Notes under the pieces: model-generated
What the model saw: only the letters and a program-made list of their open reading frames with translations
Database searches by the model: none
Told to the model about the DNA's origin: nothing
Shown: piece after piece, positions 28,315 to 36,078 of the stretch
How positions within the stretch are numbered: position 1 is the first letter of the stretch
How the letters are laid out: each line of letters starts with the position of its first letter
Translations under genes and position numbers: made by a program
IMG/VR virus record: IMGVR_UViG_3300013099_000017
Location: 1-64,000 of that record
Strand: one strand, 5' to 3'
DNA length: 64,000 nt
DNA from: a virus

Positions 28315-28621
28315 AGTAATTGATTGGAAAAAATATGATGAAAAGGAACATGTTATTGCATGGTTTTTACTTGAAGCTATGTCGAAACTTGGTATTGAAA
28401 AATTCATAGATATTGCTGAAACTGATGATGGTTTAACGAGTTTTGATAGTTCTAAAATTACCGTTGATCTGAAAGTTAATGGTATTCGTATATCTTTTGT
28501 GGATACAATGGAATTTCTTAATAGTCAAATGAATCAAATTCAAGAAGATGGTAAAGAGGAAGGTCAAGAAGAATTACGATCACTAATCATTAAAAATCTC
28601 GATATGATTATTGGTCGATAA
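28298..28621 (+). CDS. Small acidic protein after gp46
   Basis: 107 residues, not recognised; starts with two ATGs (28298 or 28301) after AAAAAGGAA. Helical and acidic, with EEGQEELRSLIIKNLDMIIG at the end. Overlaps gp46 by 17 bases. Confidence 0.65.
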   Translation: MMKDIEVIDWKKYDEKEHVIAWFLLEAMSKLGIEKFIDIAETDDGLTSFDSSKITVDLKVNGIRISFVDTMEFLNSQMNQIQEDGKEEGQEELRSLIIKNLDMIIGR

Positions 28622-28624
28622 TGT

Positions 28625-28822
28625 ATGAAAAATCAAGAAACTTGTACTCATACCCGTCATATTTTTGGACGGTGGGAAAAATCTCTTTACTATAGTGACA
28701 GTGAAGGTAGATTTGTCTATGGTGAAGAAGAATGGGTGGATGCTTATGAGTTGGATACCGTTGTTGATATTAATTTAAATCAATATAAATGTACTCAATG
28801 TGGAAAAATATTCAATTATTAA
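28625..28822 (+). CDS. Small zinc-ribbon-like protein
   Basis: 65 residues. CTHTRHIFGRW near the start and CTQCGKIF at the end could provide C/H and CxxC zinc ligands. Function unknown. Last gene of the 55-47-46 operon before the clamp promoter. Confidence 0.6.
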   Translation: MKNQETCTHTRHIFGRWEKSLYYSDSEGRFVYGEEEWVDAYELDTVVDINLNQYKCTQCGKIFNY

Positions 28823-28830
28823 AATATTAC

Positions 28831-28859
28831 TTGACAGTAATGTATTATTATGCTACACT
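28831..28859 (+). promoter_or_regulatory. Sigma-70 promoter of the sliding clamp gene
   Basis: TTGACA (28831-28836), 17-base spacer, TACACT (28854-28859), 45 bases before the gp45 ATG. Close to consensus, giving the clamp gene its own strong early/middle promoter. Confidence 0.8.
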
Positions 28860-28904
28860 GGTCGAAATGGAAGTAAACTTAAACTAAAAAATGGAAAATA
28901 AATT

Positions 28905-29561
28905 ATGAAATTAACAAGTGCAACACTTAATGTGTTAAAGAATTTTGCTACAATCAATCAAGGTATTGTAGTAAATAAAGATAAACCCGTTTATACGAAA
29001 ACTGTTAGTAATACATTATTAGCAAAATGTGTATTCAGTGATTTGAATGAAACATTTGCAATGTATGATATTAGCACCTATTTACAAACGTTGTCATTAT
29101 TCGATGATCCGGATATTCAATTCAACGATGATAATATGCTGATTTCTGATGGTATTCAAAAAACAATCCGTCATTACAGTTCGATTGATGTTGTTGATTA
29201 TCCAGAAGATGAACAAATTGAAAGTATTGAAAGTTTAACAAAAGATTCAATTACAGATTTTGTCCTTTCTGGTGAACAATTATCAAAAATCTTAAAAGCA
29301 AGTGCTGTTATGAGATTTGATACTTTAGAATTTACATCAAATGGTAAAACAATTGAAGTGAAATTGTCTGATAGTTCAAATTGTACAGCCGATACATATG
29401 AAATGGATTTGGGTTTATGTGAGCGTGAATTTGAAGTAAAACTATTCGTTGATAATGTTAAAGTTTTACCTGCATCTTATAACGTATCTGTTTATGATAA
29501 TCTGGTTTGTTTCAAAAATGAAACACTATCTCTAACGTATTGGTTAGCCAAAGCTGATTAA
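28905..29561 (+). CDS. 45: Sliding clamp gp45
   Basis: 218 residues (T4 gp45 is 228). N-terminal MKLTSATLNVLKNFATINQGIV aligns with T4 MKLSKDTTALLKNFATINSGI; the length and two-domain clamp pattern fit. gp45 trimers tether polymerase gp43 and are also the moving enhancer for gp55-dependent late transcription. Followed by a strong hairpin. Confidence 0.93.
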   Translation: MKLTSATLNVLKNFATINQGIVVNKDKPVYTKTVSNTLLAKCVFSDLNETFAMYDISTYLQTLSLFDDPDIQFNDDNMLISDGIQKTIRHYSSIDVVDYPEDEQIESIESLTKDSITDFVLSGEQLSKILKASAVMRFDTLEFTSNGKTIEVKLSDSSNCTADTYEMDLGLCEREFEVKLFVDNVKVLPASYNVSVYDNLVCFKNETLSLTYWLAKAD

Positions 29562-29586
29562 TGGATTATATATAATCATTTTAAAT

Positions 29587-29615
29587 GCACGATAACACAT
29601 TTAATGTTATCGTGC
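29587..29615. terminator. Perfect 11-bp hairpin after the clamp gene
   Basis: Arms GCACGATAACA (29587-29597) and TGTTATCGTGC (29605-29615) with a 7-base loop, 25 bases after the gp45 stop. No T-run follows, so it may be a weak terminator, an RNA-end protector or a processing site. Confidence 0.6.
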
Positions 29616-29630
29616 TAAATTGGAGTTAAT

Positions 29631-29840
29631 GTGAAAGAAACAAAAGTATGTACATGTTTGTGTCATGTTGATGGACAGAGTGTAACGCATATGTTTGATT
29701 GTTGTGAGTTATGTTATTCAAAATATATTGATAAAGATGGAAATATTGATATTGATCGCTGGGCAAAAGCATTTATATCTATTCACAAACATATACCATC
29801 ATTTAGAAAGAGTGGGAATGATGTATTGGTACATTTATAA
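29631..29840 (+). CDS. Small Cys-rich zinc-binding protein
   Basis: 69 residues from a GTG start with TGGAG upstream. CTCLCH and, 14 residues on, CCELC are likely zinc ligands; the arrangement resembles short bacterial CTC(P/L)CH...CC..C proteins. First gene of an inserted group between clamp and clamp loader. Function unknown. Confidence 0.6.
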   Translation: MKETKVCTCLCHVDGQSVTHMFDCCELCYSKYIDKDGNIDIDRWAKAFISIHKHIPSFRKSGNDVLVHL

Positions 29841-29852
29841 TAAGGAGATAAT

Positions 29853-30305
29853 GTGGAAATCATATTTAAAGATATAACAACTATTGAAAAAGGTTTTATT
29901 GCACATGGCGTTAATAGGCGTGTGAAAATGGGATCTGGTGTTGCTAAATCATTATATACCAAATGGGAGCAAGTTAAGATTCAATATATGAGTCGTAAAA
30001 ATCCTGTTCCAGCGTTAGGTAGTATTGATGAAGTTATTATCAATAAAGATTTATCGGTATTCAATTGCTATACACAAGAATTTTATGGGTTTGCAGGTGT
30101 TTATGCTAACATAACTGCTATTGTTGACTCTCTTGAAAAGGTGTGTAATGTAGCAAAAAATAATCTTATTACCACAATTTATATACCTAAAATTGGTTGT
30201 GATCGTGGTGGTTTAAGATGGGAAGATGTTGAACCGAAATTAAAGAAACTTGAAGATAAACACAATATTGAATTTGTTGTTTGTCGATATTTTGATAAAG
30301 GGTAA
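29853..30305 (+). CDS. Macro domain protein (ADP-ribose processing)
   Basis: 150 residues, a full single macro domain. HGVNRRVKMGSGVAKSLY is the conserved ADP-ribose-binding loop, ALGS and IYIPKIGCDRGGLRWEDVE are the later signature regions of the Poa1p/ADP-ribose-1''-phosphatase type. Such enzymes remove or bind ADP-ribose products, including those left by RNA ligation with 2'-phosphates. GTG start with AAGGAG (29842-29847). It precedes Thg1-like and radical SAM genes. Confidence 0.85.
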   Translation: MEIIFKDITTIEKGFIAHGVNRRVKMGSGVAKSLYTKWEQVKIQYMSRKNPVPALGSIDEVIINKDLSVFNCYTQEFYGFAGVYANITAIVDSLEKVCNVAKNNLITTIYIPKIGCDRGGLRWEDVEPKLKKLEDKHNIEFVVCRYFDKG

Positions 30306-30310
30306 TTATT

Positions 30311-31162
30311 ATGAGCAGTAAAGATAACTTAGGTGATCGTATTAAAAGTTATGAACGTTTGGAAACAGATAAATTTTTGATTCCAATGTTACCAACAATC
30401 GTTCGTTTAGATGGTCGGTCATTTAGTAAATTCACAAAATCATTTGAACCATTTGATGAAGATATGTCAAAAGCTATGGTGGAAACAACTAAATTTTTGG
30501 TTAAAGAATCTAATGCTTTAATTGGTTATACACAATCGGATGAAATCACATTAATTCTATATACAGATAATGTTGATTCACAAATATTTTTCAATGGTAA
30601 GAAACACAAATTGTTAAGTAATTTAGCATCATTAGCATCTGTAAAATTTTACGATGAATTGATTCATTTAAAACAAGTTAAAGATTTACCTGATTTATAT
30701 CCAAGTTTTGATTGTAGACTTTTTCAAGTTCCTACCAAAATGGAAGCATGGAACGCATTATTGTGGCGTGTACAGGATTCAATTAAAAACAGTATTCAAA
30801 TGCTGGCACAATCACATATTAGTCATACAGCACTACAAGGTAAAAACCAGAAACACCAACTTCAAATGTTAGATGATCTTGGTGTTCATTGGGAAGAATT
30901 ACCAAATCGTTTTAAGGAAGGTACATTTGTTCGTAAAGTGGTTTATGATAAATTGATTTATGAAGATGATCTTGAACGTGAAACCATCAAAGTAAAACGC
31001 AGTAAAGTTGATGTTGTTGATAATGGTTGTGATTTTAATAAAATTGAAAACCGAATTGAATACATTTTTGGTGATGATACAAATGCTGTTTATATTGATG
31101 TAAAAAATAAATCAGAAGGATTTATAAAAAATATTAAGAAAATATTTGCAAAAGCGGTCTGA
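30311..31162 (+). CDS. Thg1-like 3'-5' RNA polymerase (tRNA-His guanylyltransferase family)
   Basis: 283 residues. LDGRSFSKFT (metal-binding Asp), GYTQSDEITL (second catalytic Asp-Glu pair), FDCRLFQVP, WRVQDSIKNSI and FKEGTFVRK are the conserved Thg1 series. Eukaryotic Thg1 adds G-1 to tRNA-His; bacterial and phage-type relatives (TLPs) repair 5'-truncated tRNAs by templated 3'-5' addition. The second role is the more likely one here, by family knowledge. Its last codons contain the promoter of the next gene. Confidence 0.9.
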   Translation: MSSKDNLGDRIKSYERLETDKFLIPMLPTIVRLDGRSFSKFTKSFEPFDEDMSKAMVETTKFLVKESNALIGYTQSDEITLILYTDNVDSQIFFNGKKHKLLSNLASLASVKFYDELIHLKQVKDLPDLYPSFDCRLFQVPTKMEAWNALLWRVQDSIKNSIQMLAQSHISHTALQGKNQKHQLQMLDDLGVHWEELPNRFKEGTFVRKVVYDKLIYEDDLERETIKVKRSKVDVVDNGCDFNKIENRIEYIFGDDTNAVYIDVKNKSEGFIKNIKKIFAKAV

Positions 31163-31174
31163 GTGTGCTATACT
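31146..31174 (+). promoter_or_regulatory. Extended -10 sigma-70 promoter of the radical SAM gene
   Basis: TTGCAA (31146-31151), 17-base spacer ending TGC, TATACT (31169-31174). It overlaps the 3' end of the Thg1-like gene. A TCTGAG/CTCAGA inverted repeat surrounds the -10. Same TTGCAA-17-TGC design as the promoter at 36457. Confidence 0.75.
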
Positions 31175-31212
31175 GCTCAGATCATAAATAAATTAATGTT
31201 AAGGAGTTTAAC

Positions 31213-32202
31213 ATGAATAAAATAAAATTACCAACGGGCTTTCTTTTTACAGATACTTATTCAAAGGGTGAACTTGAAACTTTATCCATTGGGGATTATG
31301 GTAAATCGAAAAATATTAAAGCGGATTTTCTTGGATATACAAGGGAATTAAATGGTGTTCCGAGTGGCGAGATACAGCCATTACAGGAAAAATGGGTTAT
31401 TACTTTATCAACCCAATATGGTTGTCCAATGAAATGTACATTTTGTGATGTACCGGAAGTTGAATTTCGAGGCAATGCAACATTTCAAGATTTAAAAGAT
31501 CAATTATATAATGCATTTAAATGTTTCCCTGATGTAAAATATACAGATCGTTTAAATATACATTTTGCGAGAATGGGAGAACCAACATTTAATTCTGAGG
31601 TAATATCATTTAGCAATTGGTTATCTATTGCTAAACCTCAAATTCAAGAAGAATTGGGTATTAGAATTGAAGTTATACACCCTGTATTTACTACAATGTT
31701 GCCAAAGAGTGAGAAATCATTAGATCGTATTGCTCAGTTTGCAATTATTAAAAACCGAATATTTACTGGACAAGCAGGATTACAATTCAGTATTAATTCA
31801 ACATGTGATAAACAACGTGATGAAATGTTTAAGGGACAAGCATTGTCATTAGAACAAATTTCTAAATTCGCCAAAAAATTACCACCACCAATAGGCAGAA
31901 AATATTGTTTGAATTTTGCATATGCTTCTGGTAATGAATGTAATGGTGAAAAATTAGCAAAGTTATTTAATCCGGATAATTGGATGGTTAAGATTACACC
32001 AATTCATAATAATAATGCTTGTCGTGAAAATGGTATTGTAACTATTGATGGATATAGTAATTTTTATCCATATAAACAACCGGAACAAAGTTTTAAAAAT
32101 GCTGGGTTTGATGTATTAATTTTCATCCCTTCACAGGATGAAGAAGATGGATTGATTACATGTGGAAATGCTATTCTTGGGGGTAGCAAATTAAAGATTT
32201 AA
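31213..32202 (+). CDS. RlmN-like radical SAM RNA methyltransferase
   Basis: 329 residues. CPMKCTFC gives the CxxxCxxC cluster site near residue 75; RMGEPTFN matches the RlmN GEP motif; FSINSTCDKQRDEMF parallels the RlmN catalytic region; and EDGLITCGNAIL supplies a C-terminal Cys at the position of the RlmN methyl-carrying Cys (Cys355 in E. coli). RlmN makes m2A at 23S rRNA 2503 and tRNA position 37. AAGGAG precedes the ATG. Substrate of the phage version unknown. Confidence 0.8.
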   Translation: MNKIKLPTGFLFTDTYSKGELETLSIGDYGKSKNIKADFLGYTRELNGVPSGEIQPLQEKWVITLSTQYGCPMKCTFCDVPEVEFRGNATFQDLKDQLYNAFKCFPDVKYTDRLNIHFARMGEPTFNSEVISFSNWLSIAKPQIQEELGIRIEVIHPVFTTMLPKSEKSLDRIAQFAIIKNRIFTGQAGLQFSINSTCDKQRDEMFKGQALSLEQISKFAKKLPPPIGRKYCLNFAYASGNECNGEKLAKLFNPDNWMVKITPIHNNNACRENGIVTIDGYSNFYPYKQPEQSFKNAGFDVLIFIPSQDEEDGLITCGNAILGGSKLKI

Positions 32203-32226
32203 AATAAATTATGGAGATTTAAAAAT

Positions 32227-33174
32227 ATGGATGTTGTAGAAAACCAATTTTTGTTTGTGGAAAAATATCGTCCACAAACAATTAAAGATGTAATTTTACC
32301 AAAAAGATATAAATCAATTTTTAATGAAATTGTAAAGAAAGGCGATCACCAACATTTATTGTTATCGGGTGGAGCAGGTATTGGAAAAACGACAATCGCA
32401 AAAGCATTATGTAATGAATTAAAATCTGATGTACTTGTAATTAATGCTTCTGAAAATGGAAATATTGATACATTAAGAATACCTATCAGGAATTTTGCTT
32501 CAAGTGTATCAATAACAGCACGAAGAAAAGTTGTTATTTTGGATGAAGCTGATTATTTAAATGCACAATCTACACAACCTGCACTAAGAAGTTTCATGGA
32601 AGAATTCGCAAGAAATTGCCGTTTTATATTAACATGCAATTATGTTAATCGTATCATAGAACCATTAAGATCAAGATGTTCTGTTATTGAATTCAATTTA
32701 ACCAAACCAGAAAAATTAACTGTTGCCAAAGAATTTTTACATCGTACCGAAGAAATATTGAAATTGGAAGGTGTTGAATTTGATCGTCATGTAATTGGTA
32801 ATATAATTAAACAACATAATCCCGATTTCAGAAAAATATTAAATGAAATCCAAAGTAATATTGTTGATGGAAAATTAAATCAAAAATTAACTAATACATT
32901 ATCTGTTAATGATGTTGAAGATTTAACAGGTTGGTTAAAAAATAAAGAATTTAAATTATTGAGAGAATGGGTTGCTTTAAATAGTGATATTAGTTTGGTT
33001 GAATTAAATCACATGGTTTATAATAAACTTGATGTTATGTTGAAACCTCAATCAATTCCGGAAGCAATTATGATTATGAATGAATATCAATATAAGGTTG
33101 GGTTTGTTGCTGATCAGGAAATTAATACAATTGCGTTCTTTACAGAATTAATGATGTCGGTGGAATTTAAGTAA
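32227..33174 (+). CDS. 44: Clamp loader large subunit gp44
   Basis: 315 residues (T4 gp44 is 319). AAA+ motifs: EKYRPQTIKDVILP, Walker A GGAGIGKTT, Walker B VVILDEAD and the SRC motif (LRSRCSVIEF). With gp62 it loads clamp gp45. In T4 gene 62 follows at once; here two small genes intervene. TAATG overlap with the next gene. Confidence 0.95.
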   Translation: MDVVENQFLFVEKYRPQTIKDVILPKRYKSIFNEIVKKGDHQHLLLSGGAGIGKTTIAKALCNELKSDVLVINASENGNIDTLRIPIRNFASSVSITARRKVVILDEADYLNAQSTQPALRSFMEEFARNCRFILTCNYVNRIIEPLRSRCSVIEFNLTKPEKLTVAKEFLHRTEEILKLEGVEFDRHVIGNIIKQHNPDFRKILNEIQSNIVDGKLNQKLTNTLSVNDVEDLTGWLKNKEFKLLREWVALNSDISLVELNHMVYNKLDVMLKPQSIPEAIMIMNEYQYKVGFVADQEINTIAFFTELMMSVEFK

Positions 33175-33476
33175 TGGATAGATTGAATCTAAATGTTCAC
33201 ATGGATATTATTGATAAACTTGTTCTTAACTTAGTGTCATGTAAGTTGAATGATGAACATACCAGAATAATGACAAGTTTTATGATTGAAAATTATTTGG
33301 ATCATAATGATATTTATGATTATATAGTTGTTTGTGATGAACGGAATAATTCACATATTGATAGTGGAATGTTAATATATGAGGTTATTATATATAATGA
33401 TGATACTAATCTGTATATATTCAGGCGTAAAGTTTATGATAAAAATGGTAAAGTTATAGTGGAGGTTATTGTATGA
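33174..33476 (+). CDS. Tail-sheath C-terminal-domain-like small protein 1
   Basis: 100 residues. KLNDEHTRIMTSFMIENYL, then YDYIVVCDERNN, then a paired-strand ending (IYEVIIYNDDTNLYIFRRKV) resembles the C-terminal domain of contractile tail sheath proteins (ND..TR...VCDE.NNTP..ID). The NTP step is altered (NNSHID). It is a paralog of the next gene and sits between gp44 and gp62. No sheath body is present, so it is a stand-alone domain. Confidence 0.55.
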   Translation: MDRLNLNVHMDIIDKLVLNLVSCKLNDEHTRIMTSFMIENYLDHNDIYDYIVVCDERNNSHIDSGMLIYEVIIYNDDTNLYIFRRKVYDKNGKVIVEVIV

Positions 33477-33772
33477 GTGATAATAGTAGATTTAGTAAAT
33501 TGTTGAAAATAGTTGATGATTGTCTTTATCATTATTATACTATACTGAATGATACCACCACCAGAACAGGTTTAAAATTGATATTAAATGAAAGTCTGGA
33601 AAAATTTATTCAAGGTGATGAATTTATTATAATATGTGATGAACGTATTAATACACCAGATGTAATTGATAATCATGAATTAAGATGTTTGGTGCATGTT
33701 TATGATCAAGGTGTAGAATATTTAATCCAACGTAAATTAACATCTATGGGGTGTTCTTATTATGAAGAATGA
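33473..33772 (+). CDS. Tail-sheath C-terminal-domain-like small protein 2
   Basis: 99 residues, paralog of the upstream gene. NDTTTRTGLKLILNESLEKF, FIIICDERINTPDVIDNHEL and YLIQRKLTS match the sheath C-terminal domain pattern better than copy 1 (intact NTPxVID). ATGA overlap with copy 1 and an 11-base overlap with gp62, so it is made with the clamp loader. A structural role cannot be assumed from this location. Confidence 0.6.
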   Translation: MSDNSRFSKLLKIVDDCLYHYYTILNDTTTRTGLKLILNESLEKFIQGDEFIIICDERINTPDVIDNHELRCLVHVYDQGVEYLIQRKLTSMGCSYYEE

Positions 33773-34163
33773 TGCATTTTATTATATTGGTTTAATTAAT
33801 ACAAAATCTGAAATGCCCGAAGATTCTGAAATTAAATTAAATTATCTTCCATTTTTAAGTAATCGTAATTTTAGTTATACTATTGATACTGTATTAATGG
33901 CTAATGAAATGAATCGTTTTCCAGATTGTAGCAAAGTGCTACAATTTAAATATTTGTTTCATGCAATTAAAAAACGAAAACGTTTTGCTAAGTGGACAAA
34001 ACCACAAAAACCTTCAATAGATTTTTTGATTGTTAAAAAGTATTATGGTTATAATAACAAAAATACAGAAATAGCAATGAAACTTTTAACCAAAGCACAA
34101 TTAAAAATCATTAAATCAAAAATGAATATTGGTGGTGATAAAAAAAGGAATTATGACGTATGA
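33762..34163 (+). CDS. 62: Clamp loader small subunit gp62
   Basis: 133 residues, shorter than T4 gp62 (187). Shared landmarks: AFYYIGLINTKSEM (T4 FFEIIGAINNKTK), ANEMNRFPDC (ENALSQFPEC) and KRKRFAKWTK (RGKRYGKWAK). It forms the clamp loader with gp44. ATGA overlap with the next gene. Confidence 0.8.
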   Translation: MKNDAFYYIGLINTKSEMPEDSEIKLNYLPFLSNRNFSYTIDTVLMANEMNRFPDCSKVLQFKYLFHAIKKRKRFAKWTKPQKPSIDFLIVKKYYGYNNKNTEIAMKLLTKAQLKIIKSKMNIGGDKKRNYDV

Positions 34164-34420
34164 AATTATTCTCAAATAATGACTATTATATTTATTGTTC
34201 TTCCCCTACTTTATGGGATACTAAAGAAGCAGGGGTAACGGGAAAATGGCGTATTGGTAATGATGGTGATTTTTTTCAAATTGAAATTTGGTATACATCA
34301 ACAAGACAAAAATGGATCTTTTTTAAAGAAAAATATCGATCTACTATATGGGTTGATGAAGGTGATATTCGAGTAAAAGAATATAACTATTATCAGGTAT
34401 TTGATTGTAAAAACACATAA
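34160..34420 (+). CDS. Small protein between gp62 and RegA
   Basis: 86 residues, not recognised. Rich in aromatic residues (WRIGNDGDFFQIEIWYTSTR), probably a small beta protein. Translationally coupled to gp62. Confidence 0.6.
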   Translation: MKLFSNNDYYIYCSSPTLWDTKEAGVTGKWRIGNDGDFFQIEIWYTSTRQKWIFFKEKYRSTIWVDEGDIRVKEYNYYQVFDCKNT

Positions 34421-34427
34421 TTTAATT

Positions 34428-34462
34428 ATCCTAAATATGAATATAATAATAATATTTAGGAT
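34428..34462. promoter_or_regulatory. RBS-sequestering hairpin in front of regA
   Basis: Perfect 11-bp inverted repeat, ATCCTAAATAT (34428-34438) and ATATTTAGGAT (34452-34462). The right arm contains the AGGA ribosome-binding site of regA (ATG at 34468). Pairing would hide that site, consistent with the translational self-control known for T4 RegA. Confidence 0.7.
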
Positions 34463-34467
34463 AAATT

Positions 34468-34920
34468 ATGAGGCAATCAAAAGAAGTTGATCCATTTTTG
34501 GATATGGGATTATTAATTAAATTAAAAGAACATGATGATTTTTTAAAAATTAAAGAAACCTTAACAAGAATTGGATATGAAGAATCAAACGAAAGCAGTA
34601 TATCAACATTACACCAAGTTTGTTATATATTACACAAACGGGGTCAATATGCAATAATTCACCAAAATGAATTGTTGGTATTGGATGGTAAAGAAAATAA
34701 AATAACGGAAGATGATTTAGAATGTAGAAATACAATAGTTAAATTGTTAAATGAATGGAATTTATTGAAAGTTGATAATCCGGAACTATTGAACTATCTA
34801 AAATTCAAACCAACACATGAAATAAAATTTGTGTCTTTTAAAGATAAAAGCAATTGGAATCTTGAAAGCCACTATAACATTGGAACTAAAAAAGGAAGTG
34901 ATCGTAATGGAAATAGGTAA
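34468..34920 (+). CDS. regA: RegA translational repressor
   Basis: 150 residues (T4 RegA is 122). After a 14-residue N-terminal extension, LIKLKEHDDFLKIKETLTRIG aligns with T4 ITLKKPEDFLKVKETLTRMG; VCYILHKRGQYAIIHQNELL, VKLLNEWNLL and ISFK-like VSFKDKSNW also correspond. RegA binds AU-rich start regions of early mRNAs and blocks translation. The gene order 62-regA-43 is kept. Overlaps the dUTPase gene by 14 bases. Confidence 0.9.
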   Translation: MRQSKEVDPFLDMGLLIKLKEHDDFLKIKETLTRIGYEESNESSISTLHQVCYILHKRGQYAIIHQNELLVLDGKENKITEDDLECRNTIVKLLNEWNLLKVDNPELLNYLKFKPTHEIKFVSFKDKSNWNLESHYNIGTKKGSDRNGNR

Positions 34921-35539
34921 TTTAACAGAAGGTACAACAAAAAGTAATAGCAAGAAACAGAGTAGAGTTTCCAGACCAAAATCAGCACCACCATCCCCCA
35001 CTCCCATAGAAAAATTACCTTCATTGGGTATCTTTGAAATGTTTGAAGATGTTAAATCTATGGAACGTGCTACCAAAAATTCAGCATGTTATGACATATC
35101 ATCATATTTACCCAAAGGTAAAGCAATTAATGTATGGAATTTGAATAATCGTAAACGTGATGTATATTGTAAAAATGTATCACATCTTGAAACGGAATGT
35201 ATTGTTCTTGAACCACAAGATCGTGCATTAATTCCAACTGGTGTTCAATTGGATATTCCATTAAATTATTCTTTTAGATTACATCCGAGAAGTGGATTAT
35301 CTTTAAAAGAAGGAATTAAACTTAACAATTCCGAAGGTATTATTGATAGTGATTATTATCAGCAAGTATATGTAAGTGTGTTTAATTCTTCCGGTGCAAG
35401 AGTTTATATTGAAAATGGTGATCGTATCGCTCAGGGTGAATTACAATTAAGTGTTGTACATACAACCCGAAAAATGCGTAAACCCCCACAACAAAAAACA
35501 GATCGTGTTGGTGGAATTGGTTCAACTGGTAAAAAATAA
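34907..35539 (+). CDS. Trimeric dUTPase
   Basis: 210 residues from ATG 34907 (AAGGAAG upstream); longer in-frame starts lie within regA and are less likely. Motifs I-V: SACYDISS, PRSGLSLKEG, NNSEGIIDSDY, GDRIAQGEL and DRVGGIGSTG. A 40-residue Ser/Pro-rich N-terminal extension and a short insertion (NVWNLNNRKRDVYCK) are unusual. It hydrolyses dUTP to dUMP, feeding ThyX and keeping uracil out of phage DNA. Confidence 0.9.
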   Translation: MEIGNLTEGTTKSNSKKQSRVSRPKSAPPSPTPIEKLPSLGIFEMFEDVKSMERATKNSACYDISSYLPKGKAINVWNLNNRKRDVYCKNVSHLETECIVLEPQDRALIPTGVQLDIPLNYSFRLHPRSGLSLKEGIKLNNSEGIIDSDYYQQVYVSVFNSSGARVYIENGDRIAQGELQLSVVHTTRKMRKPPQQKTDRVGGIGSTGKK

Positions 35540-35586
35540 TATACCCACAATGGGATATATACAATATTATGTGTGTCTGCTATAAT
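35539..35586 (+). promoter_or_regulatory. Promoter with CCCACAATGGG palindrome (element A)
   Basis: TATACCCACAATGGGATATA (from 35540) is a palindrome of the shared family, in the reverse reading of CCCATTGTGGG. A TATAAT lies at 35581-35586, putting the palindrome centre about -44. No good -35 hexamer is present, as expected for an activator-dependent promoter. A TATTAT at 35565 is an alternative -10. Confidence 0.6.
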
Positions 35587-35593
35587 GACGGAA

Positions 35594-35767
35594 ATGATGA
35601 ATGAAAAACGAAAATGTGTTGTATGTTTGAAAGAAATTAAAAATTTTCATTCAGATTCATATCATATAACAATGGTTTTAAATGGTAAATTTATTAATGA
35701 TGCACATTTATGTTGTTCATGTTATTTAGAAAGTTTAAGATGTAAAAAAATTCCAATGATGGAATGA
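35594..35767 (+). CDS. Small zinc-finger-like protein
   Basis: 57 residues from ATG 35594 (GGAA just upstream); GTG 35573 and ATG 35585 in the same frame would overlap the promoter. CVVCLKEI and LCCSCYLESLRC provide two CxxC-type knuckles. Ends ATGA with the next frame. Function unknown. Confidence 0.55.
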   Translation: MMNEKRKCVVCLKEIKNFHSDSYHITMVLNGKFINDAHLCCSCYLESLRCKKIPMME

Positions 35768-35790
35768 TCAATAAAATAAAGGATTATATA

Positions 35791-36078
35791 ATGAGTAATG
35801 AAGCTATTACACTTTCACCAAATGATTTGGTGAAAATTAATGCGTTGATTCGTGATGTTAGTGAAACTAAAACTAAAGTTGAACTTTTCAATGAAAGTAT
35901 GAAAAGTTCAAAAAAAGCAATGGTTGATACTATGAAAGAATCCGGTTTAACGGCAAGTCGTTTAAATATAATGATTGGGTTATATCATAATAACACACAG
36001 GAAGAATATTTTAACGAACAATCAGACATTGAAACATTAATGGAAAATACTTTTCCAGACAAACAAGGAAGTGAATAA
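35791..36078 (+). CDS. dsbA: Double-stranded DNA-binding protein DsbA-like
   Basis: 95 residues from ATG 35791 (TAAAGGA upstream), close to T4 DsbA (89). LIRDVSETKTKVELFNESMK, SRLNIMIGLYHNNTQEEYF and IETLMENTF align with T4 IKEASDHKLKISGYNELIK, FNRLLALYHKDNRDVF and VELYDTVF. T4 DsbA binds double-stranded DNA and modulates late transcription. TAATG overlap with the next gene. Confidence 0.8.
   Translation: MSNEAITLSPNDLVKINALIRDVSETKTKVELFNESMKSSKKAMVDTMKESGLTASRLNIMIGLYHNNTQEEYFNEQSDIETLMENTFPDKQGSE

Noticed and set aside
30311-31162. Genuine tRNA-His G-1 addition
   Set aside because: Family membership is clear, but bacterial and phage-type members usually repair truncated tRNAs; the tRNA-His role is not indicated.
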